This document shows positions 15,151 to 28,300 of a DNA stretch of 64,000 nucleotides, in pieces. The position numbers and the translations under genes were made by a program. Below the pieces are notes generated by a model that saw only the letters and a list, made by a program, of their open reading frames with translations, had not been told where the DNA came from and searched no databases. Position 1 is the first letter of the stretch; every line of letters starts with the position of its first letter. Source of the DNA: Oenanthe sinensis (taxonomy: Eukaryota > Streptophyta > Magnoliopsida > Apiales > Apiaceae); contig CM053813.1 of NCBI GenBank assembly GCA_028671895.1, positions 13,578,001-13,642,000 on the forward strand. The letters run 5' to 3'.

Positions 15151-18100
15151 ATTCATAACAATTTGAGGCTTCATTCTTGACTCGTTCGAACTCAGAAATA
15201 ACTTGTAGCTTCATTCTTGACTCGTTTGAACATGGAAACAACTTGTAAACACTTGTAGGAGCATTATTGGATCGTTTAAACAACAAAACAATTCATAACA
15301 ATTTGAGGCTTCATTCTTTACTCGTTCGAACTCGAAAACAACTTTTAGCTTCATTCTTGACTCGTTTGAACATGGAAACAATTCATAACAATTTGAGGCT
15401 TCATTCTTGACTCGTTCGAACTCAGAAATAACTTGTAGCTTCATTCTTGACTCGTTTGAACATGGAAACAACTTGTAAACACTTGTAGGAGCATTATTGG
15501 ATCGTTTAAACAACAAAATAATTCATAACAATTTGAGGCTTCATTCTTTACTCGTTCGAACTCGAAAACAACTTTTAGCTTCATTCTTGACTCGTTTGAA
15601 CATGGAAACAATTCATAACAATTTGAGGCTTCATTCTTGACTCGTTCGAACTCAGAAACAACTTGTAGCTTCATTCTTGACTCGTTTGAACATGGAAACA
15701 ACTTGTAAACTCTTGTAGGAATATTATTGGTTCATTTTAACTTGAAAACAATTCTTAACAATTTGAGGCTTCATTCTTGACTAGTTCGAACTCGGAAACA
15801 ACTTGTAGTTTCATTCTTGAATCGTTTGTATAAGGAAACAACTTGTAAACACTTGTAGGAGCATTATTTTCTCGTTTAAACATCAAAACAATTCATAACA
15901 ATTTGAGGATTCCTTCTTGACTCGTTCGAACTCGGAAACAACTTGTAGCTTCATTCTTGACTCGTTTGAACATGGAAACAACGTCTAAACACTTGTAGGA
16001 GCATTATTGGCTCGTTTAAACATAAAAAAATTCATAACAATTTAAGACTTCATTCTTGACTCGCTCTAACATTGAAACAACTTTTAGCTTCATTCTTGAC
16101 TCGTTAGAACATGGAAACAACTTGTAAACTCTTGTTGGAACATTGTTGGCTCGTTTAAACATCAAAACAATTCATAACAATTTGAGGATTCCTTCTTGAC
16201 TCGTTCGAACTCGGAAACAACTTGTAGCTTCATTCTTGACTCGTTTGAACTTGAAAACAACTTCTAAACACTTGTAGGAGCATTTTTGGCTCGTTTAAAC
16301 ATCAAAATACTTCATAACAATTTGAGACTTCATTCTTGAATCGTTCGAACTCGAAAACAACTTGTAGATTCATTCTTGTGTCATTTAAACATGGAAACAA
16401 CTTGTAAACATTTGTAGGAGCATTATTGGCTCGTTTAAACATAAAAACAATTTGTAACAATTTAAGACTTCATTCTTGACTCGTTCGAACTTTGAAACAA
16501 CTTGTAGCTTCATTCATCGCTCGTTTGAACATAGAAACAACTTGTAAACTTTTGTAGGAGCATTATTGGATCGTTTACACAACAAAACAATTCATAACAA
16601 TTTGAGGCTTCATTCTTTACTCGTTCGAACTCGAAAACAACTTTAGGTTCATTCTTGACTCATTTGAACATGGAAACAATTCATAACAATTTGAGGCTTC
16701 ATTCTTGACTCGTTCGAACTCGGAAACAACTTGTAGCTTCATTCTTGACTCGTTTGAACATGGAAACAACTTGTAAACTCTTGTAGGAACATTATTGGTT
16801 CATTTTAACATGAAAACAATTCTTAACAATTTGAGGCTTCATTCTTGACTCGTTCGAACTCGGAAACAACTTGTAGTTTCATTCTTGACTCGTTTGTAAT
16901 AAGGAAACAACTTGTAAACACTTGTAGGACCATTATTAGCTCGTTTAAACATCAAAACAATTCATAACAATTTGAGCCTTCATTCTTGACTCGTTCGAAC
17001 TCGGAAACAACTTGTATCTTCATTCTTGACTCGTATGAACTTGGAAACAACTTGTAAAATCTTGTAGGAACATTATTGGCTCGTTTAAACATGAAAACAA
17101 TTGATAACAATTTGAGACTTCATTCTTGACTCGTTCAAACTCGAAAACAACTAGTAGCTTCATTCTTGTCTCGTTTGAACATGGAAACAACTTGTTAACA
17201 CTTGTAGAGCATTATTTGCTCGATAAACATCAAAACAATTCATAACAATTTGAGGCTCCATTCTTGACTCATTTGAACTCGAAAATAACTTTTAGCTACA
17301 TTCTTGACTCGTTTGAATATGGAAACAACTTCTAAACACTTGTAGGAGCATTATTGGCTCGTTTAAACATTAAAAAATTCATAACAATTTAAGACTTCAT
17401 TCTTGACTCGTTCTAACATTGAAACAACTTTTAGCTTCATTCTTGACTCGTTAGAACATGGAAACAACTTGTAAACTCTTGTTGGAACATTGTTGGCTCG
17501 TTTAAACATCAAAACAATTCATAACAATTTGAGGATTCCTTCTTGACTCGTTCGAACTCGGAAACAACTTGTAGCTTCATTCTTGACTCGTTTGAACTTG
17601 AAAACAACTTCTAAACACTTGTAGGAGCATTTTTAGCTCGTTTAAACATCAAAATACTTCATAACAATTTGAGACTTCATTCTTGACTCGTTCGAACTCG
17701 AAAACAACTTGTAGCTTCATTCTTGTGTCATTTGAACATGGAAACAACTTGTAAACATATGTAGGAGCATTATTGGCTCGTTTAAACATAAAAACAATTT
17801 GTAACAATTTGAGACTTCATTCTTGACTCGTTCGAACTTTGAAACAATTTGTAGCTTCATTCATGGCTCGTTTGAACATATAAACAACTTGTAAACTCTT
17901 GTAGGAACATTATTGGCTCGTTTAAACATAAAAACAATTTGAGACTTCATTCTTGACTCGTTCGAACTTGGAAACAACTTGTAGCTTCATTCTTGACTCA
18001 TTTGAACATGAAAACAACTTGTAAACTCTTGTAGGAACATTATTGGCATGTTTAAACATCAAAACAATTCATAACAATTTGAGGCTTCATTCTTGACTCG

Positions 18101-18356
18101 TTCGAACTCAGAAATAACTTGTAGCTTCATTCTTGACTCGTTTGAACATGGAAACAACTTGTAAACACTTGTAGGAGCATTATTGGATCGTTTAAACAAC
18201 AAAACAATTCATAACAATTTGAGGCTTCATTCTTTACTCGTTCGAACTCGAAAACAACTTTTAGCTTCATTCTTGACTCGTTTGAACATGGAAACAATTC
18301 ATAACAATTTGAGGCTTCATTCTTGACTCGTTCGAACTCAGAAACAACTTGTAGCT
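12525..18356. repeat. Tandem higher-order repeat, period 2,916 bp
   Basis: Landmarks at 12,525, 12,791, 13,001 and 13,052 recur at 15,441, 15,707, 15,917 and 15,968, each exactly 2,916 bp later. Position 15,211 likewise recurs at 18,127. The GTTAGAAC landmark is at 13,188 and 16,103 (2,915, one A fewer in an A-run). Copy 2 carries private changes such as ACGTCTAAAC at 15,981 and CTCGCTCTAAC at 16,062, so this is an older duplication than the one at 20-31 kb. Confidence 0.8.
15181..15640. repeat. Tandem duplication, period 230 bp (140 + 90)
   Basis: The segment beginning CTCGTTCGAACTCAGAAATA at 15,181 is repeated at 15,411, a 230-bp offset. It is one full 140-bp monomer plus one short 90-bp unit. 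The second copy has ACAAAATAATTC where the first has ACAAAACAATTC (about 15,515 versus 15,285). It is a small recent expansion by whole units. Confidence 0.85.
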
Positions 18357-21300
18357 TCATTCTTGACTCGTTTGAACATGGAAACAAGTTGTAAACTCTT
18401 GTAGGAATATTATTGGTTCATTTTAACATGAAAACAATTCTTAACAATTTGAGGCTTCATTCTTGACTAGTTCGAACTCGGAAACAACTTGTAGTTTCAT
18501 TCTTGAATCGTTTGTATAAGGAAACAACTTGTAAACACTTGTAGGAGCATTATTGGCTCGTTTAAACATCAAAACAATTCATAACAATTTGAGGATTCCT
18601 TCTTGACTCGTTCGAACTCGAAAACAACTTGTAGCTTCATTCTTGACTCGTTTAAACATGGAAACAACTTCTAAACACTTGTAGGAGCATTATTGGCTCG
18701 TTTAAACAAAAAAAAAATTCATAACAATTTAAGACTTCATTCTTGACTCGTTCTGACATTGAAACAACTTTTAGCTTCATTCTTGACTCGTTAGAACATG
18801 GAAACAACTTGTAAACTCTTGTTGGAACATTGTTGGCTCGTTTAAACATCAAAACAATTCATAACAATTTGAGAATTCCTTCTTGACTCGTTCGAACTCG
18901 GAAACAACTTGTAGCTTCATTCTTGACTCGTTTGAACTTGAAAATAACTTCTAAACACTTGTAGGAGCATTTTTGACTCGTTTAAACATCAAAATACTTC
19001 ATAACAATTTGAGACTTCATTCTTGACTCGTAAACAACTTGTAGCTTCATTCTTGTGTCATTTGAACATGGAAACAACTTGTAAACATTTGTAGGAGCAT
19101 TATTGGCTCGTTTAAACATAAAAACAATTTGTAACAATTTGAGACTTCACTCTTGACTCGTTCGAACTTTGAAACAACTTGTAGCTTCATTCATGGCTCG
19201 TTTGAACATATAAACAACTTGTAAACTCTTGTAGGAACATTATTGGCTCGTTTAAATATAAAACAAATTTGAGACTTCATTCTTGACTCGTTTGAACATG
19301 GAAACAAGTTGTAAACTCTTGTAGGAATATTATTGGTTCATTTTAACATGAAAACAATTCTTAACAATTTGAGGCTTCATTCTTGACTAGTTCGAACTCG
19401 GAAACAACTTGTAGTTTCATTCTTGAATCGTTTGTATAAGGAAACAACTTGTAAACACTTGTAGGAGCATTATTGGCTCGTTTAAACATCAAAACAATTC
19501 ATAACAATTTGAGGATTCCTTCTTGACTCGTTCGAACTCGGAAACAACTTGTAGCTTCATTCTTGACTCGTTTGAACTTGAAAATAACTTCTAAACACTT
19601 GTAGGAGCATTTTTGGCTCGTTTAAACATCAAAATATTTCATAACAATTTGAGACTTCATTCTTGACTCGTTTGAACTCGAAAACAACTTGTAGCTTCAT
19701 TCTTGTGTCATTTGAACATGGAAACAACTTGTAAACATTTGTAGGAGCATTATTGGCTCGTTTAAACATAAAAACAATTTGTAACAATTTGAGACTTCAC
19801 TCTTGACTCGTTCGAACTTTGAAACAACTTGTAGCTTCATTCATGGCTCGTTTGAACATATAAACAACTTGTAAACTCTTATAGGAACATTATTGGCTCG
19901 TTTAAACATAAAACAAATTTGAGACTTCATTCTTGACTCGTTCGAACATGGAAACAACTTGTAGCTTCATTCTTGACTCGTTTGAACATGAAAACAACTT
20001 GTAAACTCTTGTAGGAACATTATTGGCATGTTTAAACATCAAAACAATTCATAACAATTTGAGGCTTCATTCTTGACTCGTTCGAACTCAGAAATAACTT
20101 GTAGCTTCATTCTTGACTCGTTTGAACATGGAAACAACTTGTAAACACTTGTAGGAGCATTATTGGATCGTTTAAACAACAAAACAATTCATAACAATTT
20201 GAGGCTTCATTCTTTACTCGTTCGAACTCGAAAACAACTTTTAGCTTCATTCTTGACTCGTTTGAACATGGAAACAATTCATAACAATTTGAGGCTTCAT
20301 TCTTGACTCGTTCGAACTCAGAAACAACTTGTAGCTTCATTCTTGACTCGTTTGAACATGGAAACAAGTTGTAAACTCTTGTAGGAATATTATTGGTTCA
20401 TTTTAACATGAAAACAATTCTTAACAATTTGAGGCTTCATTCTTGACTAGTTCGAACTCGGAAACAACTTGTAGTTTCATTCTTGAATCGTTTGTATAAG
20501 GAAACAACTTGTAAACACTTGTAGGAGCATTATTGGCTCGTTTAAACATCAAAACAATTCATAACAATTTGAGGATTCCTTCTTGACTCGTTCGAACTCG
20601 AAAACAACTTGTAGCTTCATTCTTGACTCGTTTAAACATGGAAACAACTTCTAAACACTTGTAGGAGCATTATTGGCTCGTTTAAACAAAAAAAAAATTC
20701 ATAACAATTTAAGACTTCATTCTTGACTCGTTCTGACATTGAAACAACTTTTAGCTTCATTCTTGACTCGTTAGAACATGGAAACAACTTGTAAACTCTT
20801 GTTGGAACATTGTTGGCTCGTTTAAACATCAAAACAATTCATAACAATTTGAGAATTCCTTCTTGACTCGTTCGAACTCGGAAACAACTTGTAGCTTCAT
20901 TCTTGACTCGTTTGAACTTGAAAATAACTTCTAAACACTTGTAGGAGCATTTTTGACTCGTTTAAACATCAAAATACTTCATAACAATTTGAGACTTCAT
21001 TCTTGACTCGTTCGAACTCGAAAACAACTTGTAGCTTCATTCTTGTGTCATTTGAACATGGAAACAACTTGTAAACATTTGTAGGAGCATTATTGGCTCG
21101 TTTAAACATAAAAACAATTTGTAACAATTTGAGACTTCACTCTTGACTCGTTCGAACTTTGAAACAACTTGTAGCTTCATTCATGGCTCGTTTGAACATA
21201 TAAACAACTTGTAAACTCTTGTAGGAACATTATTGGCTCGTTTAAATATAAAACAAATTTGAGACTTCATTCTTGACTCGTTTGAACATGGAAACCAGTT

Positions 21301-22356
21301 GTAAACTCTTGTAGGAATATTATTGGTTCATTTTAACATGAAAACAATTCTTAACAATTTGAGGCTTCATTCTTGACTAGTTCGAACTCGGAAACAACTT
21401 GTAGTTTCATTCTTGAATCGTTTGTATAAGGAAACAACTTGTAAACACTTGTAGGAGCATTATTGGCTCGTTTAAACATCAAAACAATTCATAACAATTT
21501 GAGGATTCCTTCTTGACTCGTTCGAACTCGGAAACAACTTGTAGCTTCATTCTTGACTCGTTTGAACTTGAAAATAACTTCTAAACACTTGTAGGAGCAT
21601 TTTTGGCTCGTTTAAACATCAAAATATTTCATAACAATTTGAGACTTCATTCTTGACTCGTTTGAACTCGAAAACAACTTGTAGCTTCATTCTTGTGTCA
21701 TTTGAACATGGAAACAACTTGTAAACATTTGTAGGAGCATTATTGGCTCGTTTAAACATAAAAACAATTTGTAACAATTTGAGACTTCACTCTTGACTCG
21801 TTCGAACTTTGAAACAACTTGTAGCTTCATTCATGGCTCGTTTGAACATATAAACAACTTGTAAACTCTTGTAGGAACATTATTGGCTCGTTTAAACATA
21901 AAACAAATTTGAGACTTCATTCTTGACTCGTTCGAACATGGAAACAACTTGTAGCTTCATTCTTGACTCGTTTGAACATGAAAACAACTTGTAAACTCTT
22001 GTAGGAACATTATTGGCATGTTTAAACATCAAAACAATTCATAACAATTTGAGGCTTCATTCTTGACTCGTTCGAACTCAGAAATAACCTGTAGCTTCAT
22101 TCTTGACTCGTTTGAACATGGAAACAACTTGTAAACACTTGTAGGAGCATTATTGGATCGTTTAAACATCAAAACAATTCATAACAATTTGAGGCTTCAT
22201 TCTTTACTCGTTCGAACTCGAAAACAACTTTTAGCTTCATTCTTGACTCGTTTGAACATGGAAACAATTCATAACAATTTGAGGCTTCATTCTTGACTCG
22301 TTCGAACTCAGAAACAACTTGTAGCTTCATTCTTGACTCGTTTGAACATGGAAACA
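18004..22356. repeat. Tandem higher-order repeat, period 1,980/1,990 bp (two copies and a partial third)
   Basis: Copies start at about 18,004, 19,984 and 21,974. The first is 10 bp shorter because of a deletion at about 19,031 (CTCGTAAACAACTTG where the second has CTCGTTCGAACTCGAAAAC). Marks shared by both full copies include the CTCGTTCTGACATTG subunit, an A-run of ten in c (18,708 and 20,688), CATTTTTGACTCG and TTTAAATATAAAAC. The third copy diverges after about 22,356. This HOR is itself carried inside the larger 5,541-bp duplication. Confidence 0.87.
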
Positions 22357-25300
22357 ACTTGTAAACTCTTGTAGGAATATTATTGGTTCATTTTAACTTG
22401 AAAACAACTGGTAAACATTTGTAGAAGCATTATTGGCTCGTTTAAACATAAAAACATTTTGTAACAAGTTGAGACTTCATTCTTGAATCGTTCGAACTTT
22501 GAAACAACTTGTAGCTTCATTCATGGCTCGTTTGAACATAGAAACAACTTGTAAACTTTTGTAGGAACATTATTGGCTCGTTTAAACATAAAAACAATTT
22601 GAGACTTCATTCATGACTCGTTCGAACTTGGAAACAACTTGTAGCTTCATTCTTGACTCGTTTGAACATGAAAACAACTTGTAAACTCTTGTAGGAACAT
22701 TATTGGCATGTTTAAACATCAAAACAATTCATAACAATTTGAGGCTTCATTCTTGACTCGTTCGAACTCAGAAATAACTTGTAGCTTCATTCTTGACTCG
22801 TTTGAACATGGAAACAACTTGTAAACACTTGTAGGAGCATTATTGGATCGTTTAAACAACAAAACAATTCATAACAATTTGAGGCTTCATTCTTTACTCG
22901 TTCGAACTCGAGAACAACTTTTAGCTTCATTCTTGACTCGTTTGAACATGGAAACAATTCATAACAATTTGAGGCTTCATTCTTGACTCGTTCGAACTCA
23001 GAAACAACTTGTAGCTTCATTCTTGACTCGTTTGAACATGGAAACAAGTTGTAAACTCTTGTAGGAATATTATTGGTTCATTTTAACATGAAAACAATTC
23101 TTAACAATTTGAGGCTTCATTCTTGACTAGTTCGAACTCGGAAACAACTTGTAGTTTCATTCTTGAATCGTTTGTATAAGGAAACAACTTGTAAACACTT
23201 GTAGGAGCATTATTGGCTCGTTTAAACATCAAAACAATTCATAACAATTTGAGGATTCCTTCTTGACTCGTTCGAACTCGAAAACAACTTGTAGCTTCAT
23301 TCTTGACTCGTTTGAACATGGAAACAACTTCTAAACACTTGTAGGAGCATTATTGGCTCGTTTAAACAAAAAAAAAAATCATAACAATTTAAGACTTCAT
23401 TCTTGACTCGTTCTGACATTGAAACAACTTTTAGCTTCATTCTTGACTCGTTAGAACATGGAAACAACTTGTAAACTCTTGTTGGAACATTGTTGGCTCG
23501 TTTAAACATCAAAACAATTCATAACAATTTGAGAATTCCTTCTTGACTCGTTCGAACTCGGAAACAACTTGTAGCTTCATTCTTGACTCGTTTGAACTTG
23601 AAAATAACTTCTAAACACTTGTAGGAGCATTTTTGACTCGTTTAAACATCAAAATACTTCATAACAATTTGAGACTTCATTCTTGACTCGTTCGAACTCG
23701 AAAACAACTTGTAGCTTCATTCTTGTGTCATTTGAACATGGAAACAACTTGTAAACATTTGTAGGAGCATTATTGGCTCGTTTAAACATAAAAACAATTT
23801 GTAACAATTTGAGACTTCACTCTTGACTCGTTCGAACTTTGAAACAACTTGTAGCTTCATTCATGGCTCGTTTGAACATATAAACAACTTGTAAACTCTT
23901 GTAGGAACATTATTGGCTCGTTTAAATATAAAACAAATTTGAGACTTCATTCTTGACTCGTTTGAACATGGAAACAAGTTGTAAACTCTTGTAGGAATAT
24001 TATTGGTTCATTTTAACATGAAAACAATTCTTAACAATTTGAGGCTTCATTCTTGACTAGTTCGAACTCGGAAACAACTTGTAGTTTCATTCTTGAATCG
24101 TTTGTATAAGGAAACAACTTGTAAACACTTGTAGGAGCATTATTGGCTCGTTTAAACATCAAAACAATTCATAACAATTTGAGGATTCCTTCTTGACTCG
24201 TTCGAACTCGAAAACAACTTGTAGCTTCATTCTTGACTCGTTTGAACATGGAAACAAGTTGTAAACTCTTGTAGGAATATTATTGGTTCATTTTAACATG
24301 AAAACAATTCTTAACAATTTGAGGCTTCATTCTTGACTAGTTCGAACTCGGAAACAACTTGTAGTTTCATTCTTGAATCGTTTGTATAAGGAAACAACTT
24401 GTAAACACTTGTAGGAGCATTATTGGCTCGTTTAAACATCAAAACAATTCATAACAATTTGAGGATTCCTTCTTGACTCGTTCGAACTCGGAAACAACTT
24501 GTAGCTTCATTCTTGACTCGTTTGAACTTGAAAATAACTTCTAAACACTTGTAGGAGCATTTTTGGCTCGTTTAAACATCAAAATATTTCATAACAATTT
24601 GAGACTTCATTCTTGACTCGTTTGAACTCGAAAACAACTTGTAGCTTCATTCTTGTGTCATTTGAACATGGAAACAACTTGTAAACATTTGTAGGAGCAT
24701 TATTGGCTCGTTTAAACATAAAAACAATTTGTAACAATTTGAGACTTCACTCTTGACTCGTTCGAACTTTGAAACAACTTGTAGCTTCATTCATGGCTCG
24801 TTTGAACATATAAACAACTTGTAAACTCTTGTAGGAACATTATTGGCTCGTTTAAACATAAAACAAATTTGAGACTTCATTCTTGACTCGTTCGAACATG
24901 GAAACAACTTGTAGCTTCATTCTTGACTCGTTTGAACATGAAAACAACTTGTAAACTCTTGTAGGAACATTATTGGCATGTTTAAACATCAAAACAATTC
25001 ATAACAATTTGAGGCTTCATTCTTGACTCGTTCGAACTCAGAAATAACCTGTAGCTTCATTCTTGACTCGTTTGAACATGGAAACAACTTGTAAACACTT
25101 GTAGGAGCATTATTGGATCGTTTAAACAACAAAACAATTCATAACAATTTGAGGCTTCATTCTTTACTCGTTCGAACTCGAAAACAACTTTTAGCTTCAT
25201 TCTTGACTCGTTTGAACATGGAAACAATTCATAACAATTTGAGGCTTCATTCTTGACTCGTTCGAACTCAGAAACAACTTGTAGCTTCATTCTTGACTCG

Positions 25301-28300
25301 TTTGAACATGGAAACAACTTGTAAACTCTTGTATTGGTTCATTTTAACTTGAAAACAACTGGTAAACATTTGTAGAAGCATTATTGGCTCGTTTAAACAT
25401 AAAAACATTTTGTAACAAGTTGAGACTTCATTCTTGAATCGTTCGAACTTTGAAACAACTTGTAGCTTCATTCATGGCTCGTTTGAACATAGAAACAACT
25501 TGTAAACTTTTGTAGGAACATTATTGGCTCGTTTAAACATAAAAACAATTTGAGACTTCATTCATGACTCGTTCGAACTTGGAAACAACTTGTAGCTTCA
25601 TTCTTGACTCGTTTGAACATGAAAACAACTTGTAAACTCTTGTAGGAACATTATTGGCATGTTTAAACATCAAAACAATTCATAACAATTTGAGGCTTCA
25701 TTCTTGACTCGTTCGAACTCAGAAATAACTTGTAGCTTCATTCTTGACTCGTTTGAACATGGAAACAACTTGTACACACTTGTAGGAGCATTATTGGATC
25801 GTTTAAACAACATAACAATTCATAACAATTTGAGGCTTCATTCTTGACTCGTTCGAACTCAGAAACAACTTGTAGCTTCATTCTTGACTCGTTTGAACAT
25901 GGAAACAAGTTGTAAACTCTTGTAGGAATATTATTGGTTCATTTTAACATGAAAACAATTCTTAACAATTTGAGGCTTCATTCTTGACTAGTTCGAACTC
26001 GGAAACAACTTGTAGTTTCATTCTTGAATCGTTTGTATAAGGAAACAACTTGTAAACACTTGTAGGAGCATTATTGGCTCGTTTAAACATCAAAACAATT
26101 CATAACAATTTGAGGATTCCTTCTTGACTCGTTCGAACTCGAAAACAACTTGTAGCTTCATTCTTGACTCGTTTAAACATGGAAACAACTTCTAAACACT
26201 TGTAGGAGCATTATTGGCTCGTTTAAACAAAAAAAAAATTCATAACAATTTAAGACTTCATTCTTGACTCGTTCTGACATTGAAACAACTTTTAGCTTCA
26301 TTCTTGACTCGTTAGAACATGGAAACAACTTGTAAACTCTTGTTGGAACATTGTTGGCTCGTTTAAACATCAAAACAATTCATAACAATTTGAGAATTCC
26401 TTCTTGACTCGTTCGAACTCGGAAACAACTTGTAGCTTCATTCTTGACTCGTTTGAACTTGAAAATAACTTCTAAACACTTGTAGGAGCATTTTTGACTC
26501 GTTTAAACATCAAAATACTTCATAACAATTTGAGACTTCATTCTTGACTCGTTCGAACTCGAAAACAACTTGTAGCTTCATTCTTGTGTCATTTGAACAT
26601 GGAAACAACTTGTAAACATTTGTAGGAGCATTATTGGCTCGTTTAAACATAAAAACAATTTGTAACAATTTGAGACTTCACTCTTGACTCGTTCGAACTT
26701 TGAAACAACTTGTAGCTTCATTCATGGCTCGTTTGAACATATAAACAACTTGTAAACTCTTGTAGGAACATTATTGGCTCGTTTAAATATAAAACAAATT
26801 TGAGACTTCATTCTTGACTCGTTTGAACATGGAAACAAGTTGTAAACTCTTGTAGGAATATTATTGGTTCATTTTAACATGAAAACAATTCTTAACAATT
26901 TGAGGCTTCATTCTTGACTAGTTCGAACTCGGAAACAACTTGTAGTTTCATTCTTGAATCGTTTGTATAAGGAAACAACTTGTAAACACTTGTAGGAGCA
27001 TTATTGGCTCGTTTAAACATCAAAACAATTCATAACAATTTGAGGATTCCTTCTTGACTCGTTCGAACTCGGAAACAACTTGTAGCTTCATTCTTGACTC
27101 GTTTGAACTTGAAAATAACTTCTAAACACTTGTAGGAGCATTTTTGGCTCGTTTAAACATCAAAATATTTCATAACAATTTGAGACTTCATTCTTGACTC
27201 GTTTGAACTCGAAAACAACTTGTAGCTTCATTCTTGTGTCATTTGAACATGGAAACAACTTGTAAACATTTGTAGGAGCATTATTGGCTCGTTTAAACAT
27301 AAAAACAATTTGTAACAATTTGAGACTTCACTCTTGACTCGTTCGAACTTTGAAACAACTTGTAGCTTCATTCATGGCTCGTTTGAACATATAAACAACT
27401 TGTAAACTCTTGTAGGAACATTATTGGCTCGTTTAAACATAAAACAAATTTGAGACTTCATTCTTGACTCGTTCGAACATGGAAACAACTTGTAGCTTCA
27501 TTCTTGACTCGTTTGAACATGAAAACAACTTGTAAACTCTTGTAGGAACATTATTGGCATGTTTAAACATCAAAACAATTCATAACAATTTGAGGCTTCA
27601 TTCTTGACTCGTTCGAACTCAGAAATAACCTGTAGCTTCATTCTTGACTCGTTTGAACATGGAAACAACTTGTAAACACTTGTAGGAGCATTATTGGATC
27701 GTTTAAACATCAAAACAATTCATAACAATTTGAGGCTTCATTCTTTACTCGTTCGAACTCGAAAACAACTTTTAGCTTCATTCTTGACTCGTTTGAACAT
27801 GGAAACAATTCATAACAATTTGAGGCTTCATTCTTGACTCGTTCGAACTCAGAAACAACTTGTAGCTTCATTCTTGACTCGTTTGAACATGGAAACAACT
27901 TGTAAACTCTTGTAGGAATATTATTGGTTCATTTTAACTTGAAAACAACTGGTAAACATTTGTAGAAGCATTATTGGCTCGTTTAAACATAAAAACATTT
28001 TGTAACAAGTTGAGACTTCATTCTTGAATCGTTCGAACTTTGAAACAACTTGTAGCTTCATTCATGGCTCGTTTGAACATAGAAACAACTTGTAAACTTT
28101 TGTAGGAACATTATTGGCTCGTTTAAACATAAAAACAATTTGAGACTTCATTCATGACTCGTTCGAACTTGGAAACAACTTGTAGCTTCATTCTTGACTC
28201 GTTTGAACATGAAAACAACTTGTAAACTCTTGTAGGAACATTATTGGCATGTTTAAACATCAAAACAATTCATAACAATTTGAGGCTTCATTCTTGACTC